Below are positions 1 to 10,160 of a stretch of DNA of 64,000 nt, piece by piece (positions within the stretch are counted from its first letter, which is position 1; each line of letters opens with the position of its first letter). Source of the stretch: Actinospica sp035493475 (GTDB lineage: Bacteria > Actinomycetota > Actinomycetes > Streptomycetales > Catenulisporaceae); the NCBI GenBank assembly GCA_035493475.1, contig DATJIF010000112.1:124001-188000 (forward strand). The letters run 5' to 3'. The notes under the pieces are model-generated. The model saw nothing but the letters and a program-made list of their open reading frames with translations. It was not told the DNA's origin and did no database searches. A program made the position numbers and the translations under genes.

Positions 1-2
1 AG

Positions 3-197
3 TGCCTGTACGTGGGCGACGGCGGCGGCGACGAGCTGGCCGGTTCCGCGGGCGTCGGCATGCACCCGGTCCTGCTCGCCGGCGCCGACTGGACCGCGCA
101 CCACGCCCCCGGCCGCCCGACCGCGGAGTGGACCGGCCACCGCGCCGAGACCCTCTCCGAGATCCCCGCCATACTCGCCGGGTATCGGATCGACTAG
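3..197 (+). CDS. HAD-family hydrolase, C-terminal fragment
   Basis: The window opens inside this gene, so only the last 64 residues are seen. They contain a VGDGGGDELAGSAGVG stretch, which matches motif IV of haloacid-dehalogenase-type phosphatases (the GDGxxxD acidic pair that holds Mg2+), followed by a typical short C-terminal tail. A small-molecule phosphatase, for example of the phosphoglycolate phosphatase type, is the likely product, but the substrate cannot be judged. The stop codon (195-197) overlaps the stop of the convergent acetyltransferase by two bases, so there is no room for a terminator between them. Confidence 0.75.
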   Translation, partial: CLYVGDGGGDELAGSAGVGMHPVLLAGADWTAHHAPGRPTAEWTGHRAETLSEIPAILAGYRID

Positions 198-679
198 CCG
201 AACTTGAGGTCGAAGCGCTGCTCCCGCGTCTCGATCCCCCACTTGCTCACCGGCTCGTCGCCGGTCAGCTCGAACCCGGCCTGCCGGTACAGGTGATGCG
301 CGGCATCGAGCCCTGAGATCGTCGTCAGGAACACGCCGGGGAAGCCGCGGCCCCGCGCGTAGTCCATCGAGGTCTCGACCAGCTTGCGCCCCGCTCCCCT
401 GCCCCGCAGGTCCGGGTGCAGCAGCAGCCAGCGCAGCCGCCCCATCCCCTCCTCCGCGAGCATCGCGATCGAGCCGAGGATGCGGCCGTCGTCCTCGGCC
501 ACCCACATCTCGCCGACCTGCTCGCCCCGCTCCAGCCGGTCGAGCGCGAAGCGGCAGATGCCCGCGCCGCAGTACGCCTCCATCGACTGGTCCATCGCGT
601 ACTCCTCGGCGTACAGGCGGCCGTGCAGCGCGACGACCTCGCCCAGGTCGCCCGGCCGCGTCGCCAAACGGATGATCAC
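194..679 (-). CDS. GNAT-family N-acetyltransferase
   Basis: A 161-residue protein beginning VIIRLATR with a GTG start at 679. A longer open frame continues upstream, but it runs through the divergent promoter and the TetR gene, so the short start is preferred. The segment LRWLLLHPDLRGRGAGRKLV is the acetyl-CoA-binding motif A of GNAT enzymes, with the R/Q-x-x-G-x-G/A core. A WVAEDDGRILGSIAML beta-strand pair precedes it and a late FELTGDEP tail follows. These enzymes move an acetyl group from acetyl-CoA to an amine; the acceptor is unknown. The gene diverges from a TetR regulator and shares a 65-base control region with a perfect palindrome, so it is probably regulated by that TetR protein. 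Confidence 0.85.
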   Translation of the reverse strand: MIIRLATRPGDLGEVVALHGRLYAEEYAMDQSMEAYCGAGICRFALDRLERGEQVGEMWVAEDDGRILGSIAMLAEEGMGRLRWLLLHPDLRGRGAGRKLVETSMDYARGRGFPGVFLTTISGLDAAHHLYRQAGFELTGDEPVSKWGIETREQRFDLKFG

Positions 680-697
680 TGTCCCTGCCTCCGTTCT

Positions 698-721
698 CCA
701 CTGAAACGCTTGTTTCAGTGG
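698..721. promoter_or_regulatory. Perfect palindrome, probable TetR operator
   Basis: CCACTGAAAC-GCTT-GTTTCAGTGG: two perfect 10-base arms with a 4-base centre. It lies between the GTG of the GNAT gene (679) and the TetR start (745). Size, symmetry and place fit an operator for the neighbouring TetR-family dimer, controlling both divergent genes. No clear -10/-35 pair was assigned. Confidence 0.65.
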
Positions 722-744
722 CTCCCATGGGCAAAGATAGCGGC

Positions 745-1353
745 ATGAACGGATCAGTGGAAGCCCCGGCGACCCCGGAGGCGCCGGCGGGATCGCCGCG
801 GCGCGCGGAACTGCTGGAACGCACCCTCGAGTACGCGATGCGCACGAATCTCTCGGAGCTCTCGCTGCGTCCGCTCGCCGCCGAGATCGGGTCGAGCCCG
901 CGGGTGCTGATCTACCTGTTCGGCTCGAAGGACGGCCTGCTGCGTGAAGTGCTGGCCGCCTCGCGCGTGCGGCAGTTGGCCGTCGTGACGCGCGCGCTGG
1001 AGGAGTCCGCCGAACCCGGCGAGGTGCTCGGGCGCCTGTGGGCGTGGATGCGCGAACCCGAACACGCGGGCCTCGGCCGGTTGTTCTTCGAGAGCTACAG
1101 CCGCTCACTCGGCGGCGGCGAGCCCTGGACCACGTTCGCGGTGGACTCGGTGCGCGACTGGGAGCCGCCGCTGCGCCGCATGCTCACGCCGCGCGACGGC
1201 ACCCCGCCCGCGGAGGCCGAGGTCACGCTCGCCCTCGCGGTACTGCGCGGCCTGTTCCTGGACCTGCTGGCCACCGGCGAGGCCGAACGCGTCGACCTCG
1301 CCTGGCGCAGATATGTCGAGCTCAGCTGGCCTTCGATACCGACGACATATTGA
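745..1353 (+). CDS. TetR-family transcriptional regulator
   Basis: About 202 residues. The N-terminal region has the TetR helix-turn-helix (residues about 35-55: LSLRPLAAEIGSSPRVLIYLFGS, including the YxxFxSK-like turn), and the rest is a variable alpha-helical ligand domain. In-frame upstream starts exist at 718 (GTG, inside the palindrome) and 727. ATG 745 is chosen because it leaves the operator outside the gene, but the ribosome-binding site is weak for all three. The gene diverges from the GNAT gene, so it probably represses itself and that acetyltransferase. Its last 32 bases overlap the 3' end of the convergent TldE-like gene. Confidence 0.85.
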   Translation: MNGSVEAPATPEAPAGSPRRAELLERTLEYAMRTNLSELSLRPLAAEIGSSPRVLIYLFGSKDGLLREVLAASRVRQLAVVTRALEESAEPGEVLGRLWAWMREPEHAGLGRLFFESYSRSLGGGEPWTTFAVDSVRDWEPPLRRMLTPRDGTPPAEAEVTLALAVLRGLFLDLLATGEAERVDLAWRRYVELSWPSIPTTY

Positions 1354-2730
1354 AGTCGGCGACGCGCAGCGCGGGCATCGACGTGCGCGTGAAGTAGTCG
1401 TTCCACTCGCGGGGCAGGGTGATCTCCGGACGCCCGGCCTCGGAGATCCGGCTCAGCATGTCCACCGGGGACTCGTTGAAGCGGAAGTTGTTCACGACGC
1501 CGACGACCTCGCCGCCCTCGACCTTGTAGACGCCGTCCCGGGTCAGGCCGGTGAGCAGCAGCGACTGCGGGTCCACCTCGCGGATGTACCACAGGCAGGT
1601 CAGCAGCAGGCCGTCCTCGGTCGCTCGGGTCAGCTCCTCCAGGCTCGCCGTGCCACCCGACACCTCCAGCAGCAGGTTGTCGATCGGCGGCGCGACCGGC
1701 AGGCCGGTCTCCTGCGCGGAGTGACGCGTCGTCATCAGCCGCTCCAGCACGCCGTCGCGCACCCAGTCGGTCGGGCCGAGCGGCAGGCCGTTGTCGAACA
1801 CCGAGGCCTGCGCGGAGGAGGCGGGGGCGATGGCGAAGTTCGCCGCCTCCAGACCGGCGGCGGCCGGGTCGGACCACAGCCGCAGTCCCGGCACGCCGAT
1901 CCGCTGGCCCACCTTCGTCGCGCCGTTGCCGCCGGGCGCGGAGAAGACCGTGCGGCCGTCCGCGGCGTCCCGGGCCGCGGCGGTCCAGTACGTGTAGATC
2001 ATCAGGTCGGCGACGGCGGACGGCGGCAGCAGCGTCTCGTAGCGCCCGGCGGGCAGGTCGATCCGGCGCTTCTGCCAGTCCAGCCGCTGCCCGAGCCCGG
2101 ACGCGAGGTCGACGACGTCCACGTCGGTGAAGTCCCGGGTCTGCGCGCCGCCCCAGGCCGAGCGCACGAAGTCGGGGCTCTTCGCGTTGAGCTCCACCTT
2201 GCCGGTCGGCTGGTCGTGCCGCAGCCGCAGACCGGTGCTGGTGGCCAGGTACGTGGTCACGGCGGCGTGCTCGGCGAAGCCGAACAGCAGCTGGCCGGCC
2301 GAGCGCGCCGCCTCGAAGGCCTGGCCGAGCGCCGGGGCGAGGCCGGCGAAGACCTCGATGTCGGTGCCGACCGCCGCGTCCTCCCACCGCACGCCCTGCA
2401 ACGCCGGGGCGTCGCCGGGGCCGAGCAGCGGACGGGCGTCCGGGGCCGGGCTGGCGGCGCGCGCGGCGGCCTCGTTCGCGCGGACGAGCTCCTCGATGGT
2501 GTCCTCGGTCACGCCCGTCTTGCGCATGGACGCCGTCGAGACGCCGTCCCCGCTCCGCAGCGTGGAGACGACGGTGACCCGGCGGTTGGCCGCCACGCCG
2601 TTCGTCGTCAGGGTGTTGTTGGCCCAGCGCAGGTTCGCGGTGGCGGACTCCTCGACCAGCACGACGGTGCCGTCCGCCTTCGCGGCCGCGAGGGCCCGCT
2701 CCGCCAGCTGCTGGGGACTGATCAGCCCGC

Positions 2731-2734
<4 letters not shown>
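1322..2734 (-). CDS. TldE/PmbA-type subunit of the TldD/TldE metalloprotease
   Basis: 470 residues, GTG start at 2734 overlapping the TGA of the upstream TldD gene (GTGA), so translation of the pair is coupled. The fold and length fit the PmbA/TldE half of the heterodimeric TldD/TldE protease. It lacks the HExxxH motif seen in its partner, as expected for the non-catalytic subunit. The C-terminal half carries the glycine-rich LLLEVSGGTASLEEL and REVDPQSLLLTGLTRDGVYKVEGG stretches typical of the family. TldD/E trims unfolded or modified peptides (for example in microcin B17 maturation and CcdA degradation in E. coli). In actinomycetes the pair is usually a general chromosomal gene pair, and nothing here ties it to the peptide locus 30 kb away. 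Confidence 0.9.
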
Positions 2735-4242
<1,508 letters not shown>

Positions 4243-4339
4243 AGGACCGAAACTACTACGCGCCCCTGACTTCGCGCAGCAATCAATTGACGGTCTGGGA
4301 AGATCGTGCCCGGTAGATTTTGTGTGCTTATGACCGGAC

Positions 4340-5299
4340 TCAGCGGCCGCCCGGGGTCGCCTCCGGGTCCGGTCCGGCCGCGGCCTCCGCGACGCTGTAG
4401 ATGTCCGGTTCGAGGTAGATCACCCGGGCCACCGGATACGCCTCGCGCACGCGCGCCTCGGCCTTGTTGATGGCGCTCGCGATGTCGACGGCGGTGGCGT
4501 CCGGGCGCACGGCGATCTTCGCGGCCACGAGCAGCTCCTCGGGGCCGAGGTGCAGCGTGCGCATGTGGATCACCCGGGTCACCAGGTCGCCGTCGACGAG
4601 GGACTTCCTTATCCCGGCGACGACGGTGGGCGCGGCGGCCTCGCCGAGCAGCAGCGACTTCGTCTCGACGGCCAGCACTATCGCGACGCCGACCAGCAGC
4701 ACGCCGATCGCGAGGGTTCCGGCGCCGTCCCACACCCCGTCATGCGTGACGACGGACAGCACGACGCCGAGCAGCGCGAGCGCCAGGCCGATCAGCGCGC
4801 CGAAGTCCTCGAACAGCACGACCGGCAGTTCGGGGGCCTTCGCCGTGCGGATGAACCCGACCCAGCTCTGCCCGCCCTTCGCGAGCCGCGACTCCCCCAC
4901 GGCGGTCCGGAAGGAGAAGCCCTCGGCGCAGACCGCGAACAGCAGGACGCCGAGCGGCCAGTACCAGTCGTCGAGCGGGTGCGGGTGGGAGATCTTCTCA
5001 ACACCCTCATAGACGGCGAACAGTCCGCCGATCGTGAACAGCACCATGGAGACGAGGAACCCGAAGATGTAGCGCTCGCGCCCGTAGCCGAAGGGGTGCT
5101 CCTCGTCCGCCTCGCGCTGCGCCTTGCGGCCGCCGACCAGCAGCAGGACCTGGTTGCCCGAGTCGGCCAGCGAGTGCACCCCCTCCGCCAGCATGGACGA
5201 GGAACCGCTGATGCCCCAGGCCACGAATTTGGCCACGGCGATCGCCACGTTCGCGCCGAGCGCGGCGGCGACGGCCTTACTGCCTCCCGATGTGCTCAC
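4340..5299 (-). CDS. Cation diffusion facilitator (CDF) metal transporter
   Basis: A 319-residue membrane protein with about six hydrophobic segments. Transmembrane helix 2 has the metal-site HSLAD pattern (in MLAEGVHSLADSGNQ). The helix-5 position instead reads FEDFGALIG, as in the ZnT9-like subgroup of CDF proteins, which lack the usual HxxxD there. A cytosolic C-terminal ferredoxin-like domain follows. CDF proteins export divalent metals such as Zn2+ using the proton gradient. The open frame extends to a GTG at 5323, but that codon lies inside the stem of a strong terminator hairpin (5321-5358) for the upstream gene. The GTG at 5299 (protein beginning VSTSGGSKAV) is therefore the better start. 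Confidence 0.85.
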   Translation of the reverse strand: MSTSGGSKAVAAALGANVAIAVAKFVAWGISGSSSMLAEGVHSLADSGNQVLLLVGGRKAQREADEEHPFGYGRERYIFGFLVSMVLFTIGGLFAVYEGVEKISHPHPLDDWYWPLGVLLFAVCAEGFSFRTAVGESRLAKGGQSWVGFIRTAKAPELPVVLFEDFGALIGLALALLGVVLSVVTHDGVWDGAGTLAIGVLLVGVAIVLAVETKSLLLGEAAAPTVVAGIRKSLVDGDLVTRVIHMRTLHLGPEELLVAAKIAVRPDATAVDIASAINKAEARVREAYPVARVIYLEPDIYSVAEAAAGPDPEATPGGR

Positions 5300-5320
5300 C
5301 GGAGAGATCGTACTCGAAAA

Positions 5321-5358
5321 CACTGTGGCCCCCTCTTCAGTGAGAGGGGGCCACAGTG
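5321..5358 (-). terminator. Rho-independent terminator of the DHA2 exporter gene
   Basis: Two perfect 16-base arms (CACTGTGGCCCCCTCT and its complement) around a 6-base loop (5337-5342). Read on the minus strand the hairpin is followed at once by TTTT. It starts about 50 bases after the stop of the exporter gene and ends just before the CDF gene, so it separates two same-strand transcription units. Confidence 0.8.
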
Positions 5359-5409
5359 CTTGTTCATATTCTGTTGTACTCCGGATGGCGGCGCCGTTGC
5401 CGCTACGCG

Positions 5410-6930
5410 TCAGGCGTGGATGGCCGGGGCGGCGTCGGGGTCGGCCGGGTCCGGCTTGCCCGCCTTCAGGATCAGGCCGCAGATGATCGCGCCCGCGGCG
5501 AAGATCGCGGCGGCCCACCAGAAGGCGACGATGTAGCTGTGGATCGCCGCGTTCGCCTGGACGACCTGGCTCGCCTTGTTCTTGCCGACCAGGTAGTTGG
5601 CCGCAGCGGTGGTGGCGAGGGAGTTGAGCAGCGCCGTGCCGATCGAGCCGCCGATCTGCTGGGCGGTGTTGACCATCGCGGAGGCGACACCGGCGTCGTG
5701 CGTCTCGACCCCGGAGGTGGCCGCGTTCATCGCCGGGGCGAAGACCGCGCCCATGCCGACGCCGATGACCAGCAGCGGGCCGAGGATGTTGGTGGCGTAG
5801 CTGGACGTGAGGCTGATGCCGGTGAGCCAGGCCATGCCGCCGCCGGCCATCAGCATGCCGACGAACACCAGCGGCTTGGCGCCAAGGCGCGGGTAGAGCT
5901 GCGTGGTGCTGATCGTCGCGGTGAACATCAGCGCGGCGACCATCGGCAGGAACGCCACGCCGGTCATGACCGGCGAGTAGCGCAGGATCTCCTGCAGGTA
6001 GTAGTTCAGGAACAGGAACACGCCGAACATGCCGATACCGGTCAGGAACATCGCCAGGTACGAGCCGCCGCGGTTGCGCTCGAGCACGACGCGCAGCGGG
6101 AGCAGCGGGTGCTTGGTGCGGGTCTGCCAGAGCACGAAGGCCGCGACCAGGACCAGGCCGCCGACCAGGAAGCCCCAGGTGCCCGGAGCGCTCCACGGGT
6201 GCGACTCGGCGTTGGCGAAGCCGTACACGATGCCGAACAGGCCGAGGGAGACCAGCACCGTGCCGACGATGTCGAGCGAGGGGCGGTCGGCGTCGCGCGG
6301 GTGGCGCGGGATCAGGGTGAACGCGCCGGCGATCGCGACGACCGCGATGGCGACGTTGACGTAGAGGGTGAACCGCCAGTTGAGGTACTCGGTGAGCACG
6401 CCGCCGAGCAGCATGCCGATCGCGGCGCCGGAACCGGCGATGCCGCCGAACACGGCGAACGCGGTGGCGCGCTCCTTGGCCTCGGTGAAGGTGGTCGACA
6501 GCAGCGAGAGCGCGGCCGGGGCGAGCATGGCGCCCGCGACACCCTGCAGGGCGCGCGCGGTGACCAGCACCTCGAAGTTCGGCGAGGCGCCGCCGAGCGC
6601 GGAGGCCGCGGCGAAGCCGATTAGGCCGATCAGGAACATCGCGCGGCGGCCGATCACGTCCGAGACGCGGCCGAACAGCAGCAGCAGGCTGCCGAAGGCG
6701 AGCGAGTAGGCCGTGACGATCCACTGCCGGTCGCCGTTCGAGAAGCCCAGGGCCTTCTGCGCGTCGGGCAGCGCGATGTTCACGATGGTGACGTCGAGCA
6801 CGATCATCAGCTGGGCCAGGCCGATGACGGCCAGGATCAGCCAACGCTTGGAGTGGTGCTCGTCGTGGTGCGACTCGGTGCCGGCGTCCGCTATCCGCGA
6901 GCCGGCTCCCGTCGTCTGGATTTCAGCCAT
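5410..6930 (-). CDS. DHA2-type (14-TM) MFS multidrug exporter
   Basis: 506 residues. The N-terminus is short and His-rich, followed by about 14 hydrophobic segments. The family marks are visible: LDVTIVNIALP in TM1 (motif D1 of drug:H+ antiporters), GRVSDVIGRR in the 2-3 loop (motif A) and the GGSIGTALLNSL region late in the protein. The EmrB/QacA-like length indicates proton-driven drug export from the cytoplasm. It diverges from a TetR regulator over a 168-base region with a palindrome at 6994-7012, so expression is probably released when that regulator binds a drug. Start ATG 6930 gives MAEIQTTGAG; an ATG 18 bases upstream is possible. A strong terminator follows the gene. Confidence 0.92.
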   Translation of the reverse strand: MAEIQTTGAGSRIADAGTESHHDEHHSKRWLILAVIGLAQLMIVLDVTIVNIALPDAQKALGFSNGDRQWIVTAYSLAFGSLLLLFGRVSDVIGRRAMFLIGLIGFAAASALGGASPNFEVLVTARALQGVAGAMLAPAALSLLSTTFTEAKERATAFAVFGGIAGSGAAIGMLLGGVLTEYLNWRFTLYVNVAIAVVAIAGAFTLIPRHPRDADRPSLDIVGTVLVSLGLFGIVYGFANAESHPWSAPGTWGFLVGGLVLVAAFVLWQTRTKHPLLPLRVVLERNRGGSYLAMFLTGIGMFGVFLFLNYYLQEILRYSPVMTGVAFLPMVAALMFTATISTTQLYPRLGAKPLVFVGMLMAGGGMAWLTGISLTSSYATNILGPLLVIGVGMGAVFAPAMNAATSGVETHDAGVASAMVNTAQQIGGSIGTALLNSLATTAAANYLVGKNKASQVVQANAAIHSYIVAFWWAAAIFAAGAIICGLILKAGKPDPADPDAAPAIHA

Positions 6931-6993
6931 GGATCTTGTCCCATGCATCCGGAGGAGATCGTTCCGTTTCTTAGAATCGACTGTATCATGGAA

Positions 6994-7012
6994 GTGGAGG
7001 ACTTGCCTCCAC
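6994..7012. promoter_or_regulatory. Inverted repeat, probable operator of the divergent TetR/MFS pair
   Basis: GTGGAGG-acttg-CCTCCAC, two perfect 7-base arms with a 5-base centre, 64 bases upstream of the exporter start and 87 bases upstream of the TetR start. Position and symmetry fit binding of the TetR protein encoded at 7099. A related half-site (ATTTGGAGG) lies about 25 bases downstream and could extend the operator. Confidence 0.5.
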
Positions 7013-7098
7013 ATGGAGCCAGGTGTTCCATTTGGAGGCGACGAGGGTTCACCCGGGTGGTCCCCGGGTACCCGGCGACGAAGGCAGGAGCAGTGCAG

Positions 7099-7845
7099 AT
7101 GAACGCGAAGTCCGAGGTGGCGGCGCCGCGCAAGGCCGCGACGGTGCCCGCGAGCCGTCCGCTGCGCCGGGACGCCGAGCGCAACCGGCGGCTGATCCTC
7201 GACGCGGCCCGCAGCGTCTTCGCCCAACGCGGCCTGGACGCCTCGCTCGACGAGGTCGCGGCCGAGGCGGGCCTCGGCGTGGGCACCGTCTACCGCCGCT
7301 TCCCCAACCGCGACGCCCTCATCGACGCCCTCTTCGACGAGATGGTCCTGGCGATCCAGTCCATCGTCGACGAGTCCGCCGCCGTACCGCGCGCCTGGGA
7401 CGGCCTGGTGCACTTCATCACAAACATGCTGGAGAAGCAGGGAAGGGACAAGGGCCTGCGCGACGTGCTGCTCTCCCGCCAGCCGCACCCCGGCCCCTGC
7501 GAAGTCGCGCACGACGACGTGGTGCGCGAGAAGGTGCAGCCGCTGCTCTACGACCTGATCGACCGCGCCCAACGGGAAGGCGACCTGCGCCCCGACGTCA
7601 CCCCCACCGACTTCGGCGTCATCCTCGTCGCCTCCGTCAGCATGGTCGACTTCACCGCCCCCGTCGACCCCGACGTCTGGCACCGCCAGCTCTCCATCAT
7701 CCTCGACGGCCTCCGCGCCCGCCCCGACGGCACCACCACCCCCCTCACCCTCGCCCCCCTGGACGACGACCAGATCGACGTCTGCATGACCGGCTGGAAG
7801 TACGGCACCCGCGAAACCCCACGCCAACGCCCCAAGCCGTCCTGA
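7099..7845 (+). CDS. TetR-family regulator of the divergent MFS exporter
   Basis: 248 residues. The HTH reads LDEVAAEAGLGVGTVYRRFPNRDALIDALF, a very typical TetR DNA-binding helix pair with the VYRRFPNR turn (residues about 50-75). The body is the helical ligand-sensing domain, and the last 30 residues are a Pro/Arg-rich tail. ATG 7099 is preceded by GGCAGGAG at 7083-7090, a good ribosome-binding site, and leaves the palindrome outside the gene. An open frame reaches further upstream but would run through the operator. It probably represses the exporter gene facing it and its own gene until a drug-like ligand binds. Confidence 0.9.
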   Translation: MNAKSEVAAPRKAATVPASRPLRRDAERNRRLILDAARSVFAQRGLDASLDEVAAEAGLGVGTVYRRFPNRDALIDALFDEMVLAIQSIVDESAAVPRAWDGLVHFITNMLEKQGRDKGLRDVLLSRQPHPGPCEVAHDDVVREKVQPLLYDLIDRAQREGDLRPDVTPTDFGVILVASVSMVDFTAPVDPDVWHRQLSIILDGLRARPDGTTTPLTLAPLDDDQIDVCMTGWKYGTRETPRQRPKPS

Positions 7846-7918
7846 ACTGCACGTTCACCCGCCGTCCACAAGTGATTGGCCAGCCCGCCCCGGCGACTGC
7901 TACTGTTTTCCACGTCCC

Positions 7919-7990
7919 GGGCGATTAGCTCAGCGGGAGAGCGCTTCGTTCACACCGAAGAGGTCACTGGTTCGATCCCAGTATCGCCCA
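7919..7990 (+). tRNA. tRNA-Val (anticodon CAC)
   Basis: A 72-base cloverleaf without encoded CCA. The acceptor stem is GGGCGAT/ATCGCCC with discriminator A. The D arm starts at TAGCTCAGCGGGAGAGC. The anticodon stem is CTTCG/CGAAG with loop TTCACAC, so the anticodon CAC is at 7951-7953. The TψC arm contains GGTTCGATCCC. It lies at the left edge of the natural-product locus, and tRNA genes of this kind are common integration sites. Confidence 0.97.
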
Positions 7991-8006
7991 CAGCGAAAGA
8001 TGCTGG

Positions 8007-8045
8007 TCAAGCCCATGATTTCCGAAACGGAAGTCATGGGCTTGA
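8007..8045 (+). terminator. Hairpin terminator behind tRNA-Val
   Basis: Arms of 18 bases (TCAAGCCCATGATTTCCG and near-perfect complement, one G-U type mismatch) around an AAA loop. It starts 17 bases after the tRNA. No long T run follows, which is usual for GC-rich actinomycete terminators. Confidence 0.6.
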
Positions 8046-8114
8046 TGCTTTCCGCTCCCAAAAGGCTGAGCCCACTTCGCCGGAGCCCGCCGGCCGCTGC
8101 CCGGCGCCGAAGCG

Positions 8115-8240
8115 GTTCTCGAGCTCCGTGCCCTGATTGCCGACGGAGACTTCGAGCCCTACTACGCCTGGCACCTCCGCCGCGAACGCCAGCGCACCCA
8201 CCAAGCCCGCTACCAGGACAAACTCAGCCTCGCAGCGTGA
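8115..8240 (+). pseudogene. Short coding-like remnant of unknown origin
   Basis: The frame from 8115 to the TGA at 8238-8240 encodes VLELRALIADGDFEPYYAWH followed by a basic RRERQRTHQARYQDK stretch and a LSLAA end. The acidic/aromatic D-G-D-F-E-P-Y-Y-x-W-H core followed by basic residues looks like a real protein C-terminus. There is no plausible start or ribosome-binding site just upstream in this frame. From memory, similar tails occur in actinomycete open frames near integrated or transposed DNA, but I cannot verify this here. It is best treated as a decayed 3' fragment. Confidence 0.35.
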
Positions 8241-8426
8241 CCGCGCCTGTCACGCAGCGCGAGCCGCACCCATCGGCAGACGGCGTTCGACACTATGCCA
8301 GTGGGCTGGTACTTGGGTAGTCTGCTGCCTGGATCACCCGAATGGGCCGGGCGTGGTGACCGGGGACGGCAGTGCGGACGACGGGCCGGCTAATCCGCGC
8401 AAGACGCTGAAAGGTACTTCACGTTC

Positions 8427-10160
8427 ATGCAGCGAATGCCTGTGATTGAATCCGGGGGGCTCGATCATAGATCGGGGGGCAGGTATCTCCTGGCGCTCAT
8501 GGCACGCCAGAAGGCGAGCATGATCTGGGCGGTCTTCACGTCCGGGGTCTGGAACACGAGCCAGGTGGTCATTCCGGTCGCGATCGGGCGGGCGCTGGAC
8601 CACGGCATCGCGAAGCGCGACGGCGGCGAGCTCATCCTCTGGTCGGTCGTCATCCTTCTGCTCGGCGTGCTCAGGGCGCTTTCCGGAACGGCGTTCTACC
8701 AGCAGTCGGTGATCACCGCCACGCTGTCCGGGTGCCTGACCATGCAACTGGTCACCCGGCACGTCACAGCGCTGGGCGCATCGCTCTCGCGCGGGTACGA
8801 CATCGGCGACCTGACGGCGACCTGTACCTCGGACGTCACAACCATCGGCAACGGGATGCGCCACGTCGGCCGGGTGCTGGGCTCGGTCATCGCCGTAGTG
8901 GTCATCATGGTGCTGATGTTCATGATCACGTTCCCGCTGGGACTGGTGGTCCTGGCGACGGTGCCCGCCGTCGTCCTGCTCGGGGGCTATCTGCTGCGTC
9001 CGCTGCACCGGCACCAGGGTGACTACCGGTCCCAGCAGAGCCGGCTGGCCGGCCGGGCCGTCGACATCGCCTCGGGGCTGCGGGTGCTGCGCGGGATCGG
9101 CGGTGAGCGGCAGTTCGCGAAGGCGTTCCACGCCGACTCGGCGACGCTGCGGACCGCGGACGCCCGGGTGGCGCGCGCCGAGGCGAATCTCAGCGCGACG
9201 GACGTCCTCATGCCGGGCCTGATCGCCGTGATCGTCACGTACGCGGCGGCCCGCTTCGTGCTCGACGGGCATGTGACGATCGGCCAGTTGGTCCAGTTCT
9301 ACGCGTTCGCGGTCTTCCTCACCCTGCCGCTGCACGACATCATGGAGGGCGCCAACCAGCTGACCCGGGCGCTGGTCTCCGCCGGCCGGGTGACGGCTTT
9401 GCTGAACACGCCGGTGCCCGACCGGACCGGCTCGGCCTGGACCGGCGGGGACCGGGGCGCGGTGCACCTGGTCGACGCGGAATCCGGACTGGACCTGGCC
9501 CCGTCGACGCTGACGGCGGTCGCCTGCGCCCGTTCCGGGGACGCGGACGTGCTGGCCCGCCGGCTGGCCCGCTTCGAGGACTCCGACAAGGTCATGCTGG
9601 GTGACCAGCCGTTGTCGTCGCTGCCGATCGCGGACGTGCGTTCCCGGGTCCTGCTGGCCCGGAACAACGACCGGTTCTTCGCCGGCCCGATCCGCCACGA
9701 ACTCGCGCCATCGGGAACCGCCGCGCCCGAGAAGGTGGCCGACACCCTGCGGATCGCCAGTGCAACGGACATCATCGACGCGCTCCCCGACGGTCTGGAC
9801 ACGCCGATGGCCGGGCGCGGCAAGACCTTCTCGGGCGGTCAGCTGCAGCGGCTGAGACTCACCAGGGCACTTCTCATGGATACGGACTTCACGTTGCTCG
9901 TCGAGCCGACGAACGCCCTCGACGCCTACACGGAGCACGCCATCGCGACGAATCTGGCCCGCTACCACGAGTCGGCGTCCGGCCGGCGCGGCACGGTGGT
10001 ATTCACCGTCAGCCCACTGATGCTCATGCAAGCACAGGCAGTCGCCTTCGTGGTCGACGGCCGCGTGGTGGCGACGGGGTCCCACCAAGAACTCCTGGAT
10101 CGGCATCCGGGTTACCGGAACCTGCTGGCGCGCGACGAAGTGGTGGAGGTCTCGCAGTGA
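8427..10160 (+). CDS. ABC exporter half-transporter with a degenerate ATP-binding domain
   Basis: 577 residues: an N-terminal six-helix exporter domain (about residues 20-310) and a C-terminal nucleotide-binding domain (about 330-570). The ATP domain is degenerate. Where the Walker A P-loop should be there is ARSGDADVL (residues 368-376) with no GK(S/T). Walker B reads TLLVEP with Val492 in place of the Asp, although Glu493 remains. The switch His is Ser529. The signature is intact: SGGQ at 469-472. It overlaps the next gene by four bases (GTGA), so the two subunits are made together and almost certainly pair as a heterodimeric exporter in the membrane. Its place at the head of the NRPS locus suggests export of the locus product. 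Confidence 0.9.
   Translation: MQRMPVIESGGLDHRSGGRYLLALMARQKASMIWAVFTSGVWNTSQVVIPVAIGRALDHGIAKRDGGELILWSVVILLLGVLRALSGTAFYQQSVITATLSGCLTMQLVTRHVTALGASLSRGYDIGDLTATCTSDVTTIGNGMRHVGRVLGSVIAVVVIMVLMFMITFPLGLVVLATVPAVVLLGGYLLRPLHRHQGDYRSQQSRLAGRAVDIASGLRVLRGIGGERQFAKAFHADSATLRTADARVARAEANLSATDVLMPGLIAVIVTYAAARFVLDGHVTIGQLVQFYAFAVFLTLPLHDIMEGANQLTRALVSAGRVTALLNTPVPDRTGSAWTGGDRGAVHLVDAESGLDLAPSTLTAVACARSGDADVLARRLARFEDSDKVMLGDQPLSSLPIADVRSRVLLARNNDRFFAGPIRHELAPSGTAAPEKVADTLRIASATDIIDALPDGLDTPMAGRGKTFSGGQLQRLRLTRALLMDTDFTLLVEPTNALDAYTEHAIATNLARYHESASGRRGTVVFTVSPLMLMQAQAVAFVVDGRVVATGSHQELLDRHPGYRNLLARDEVVEVSQ

Larger units (their letters stand above)
7991..8426. other. Gene-poor 436-base gap after the tRNA
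   Basis: No intact gene is convincing here. The gap holds a terminator-like hairpin (8007-8045), a short coding-like remnant (8115-8240) and a poorly conserved stretch leading to the ABC transporter gene. GAAAGG about 12 bases before the ATG at 8427 is the likely ribosome-binding site. No clear promoter was recognised. A repeat of the tRNA 3' end, which would mark an integrated element, was not seen in this gap. Confidence 0.5.

Noticed and set aside
4340..6844. An 834-residue minus-strand open frame joining the CDF protein to a long N-terminal part
   Set aside because: The upstream part is an Arg/Pro/His-rich shadow of the MFS exporter in another frame, and a strong terminator lies in the middle. 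Only the CDF part is real.
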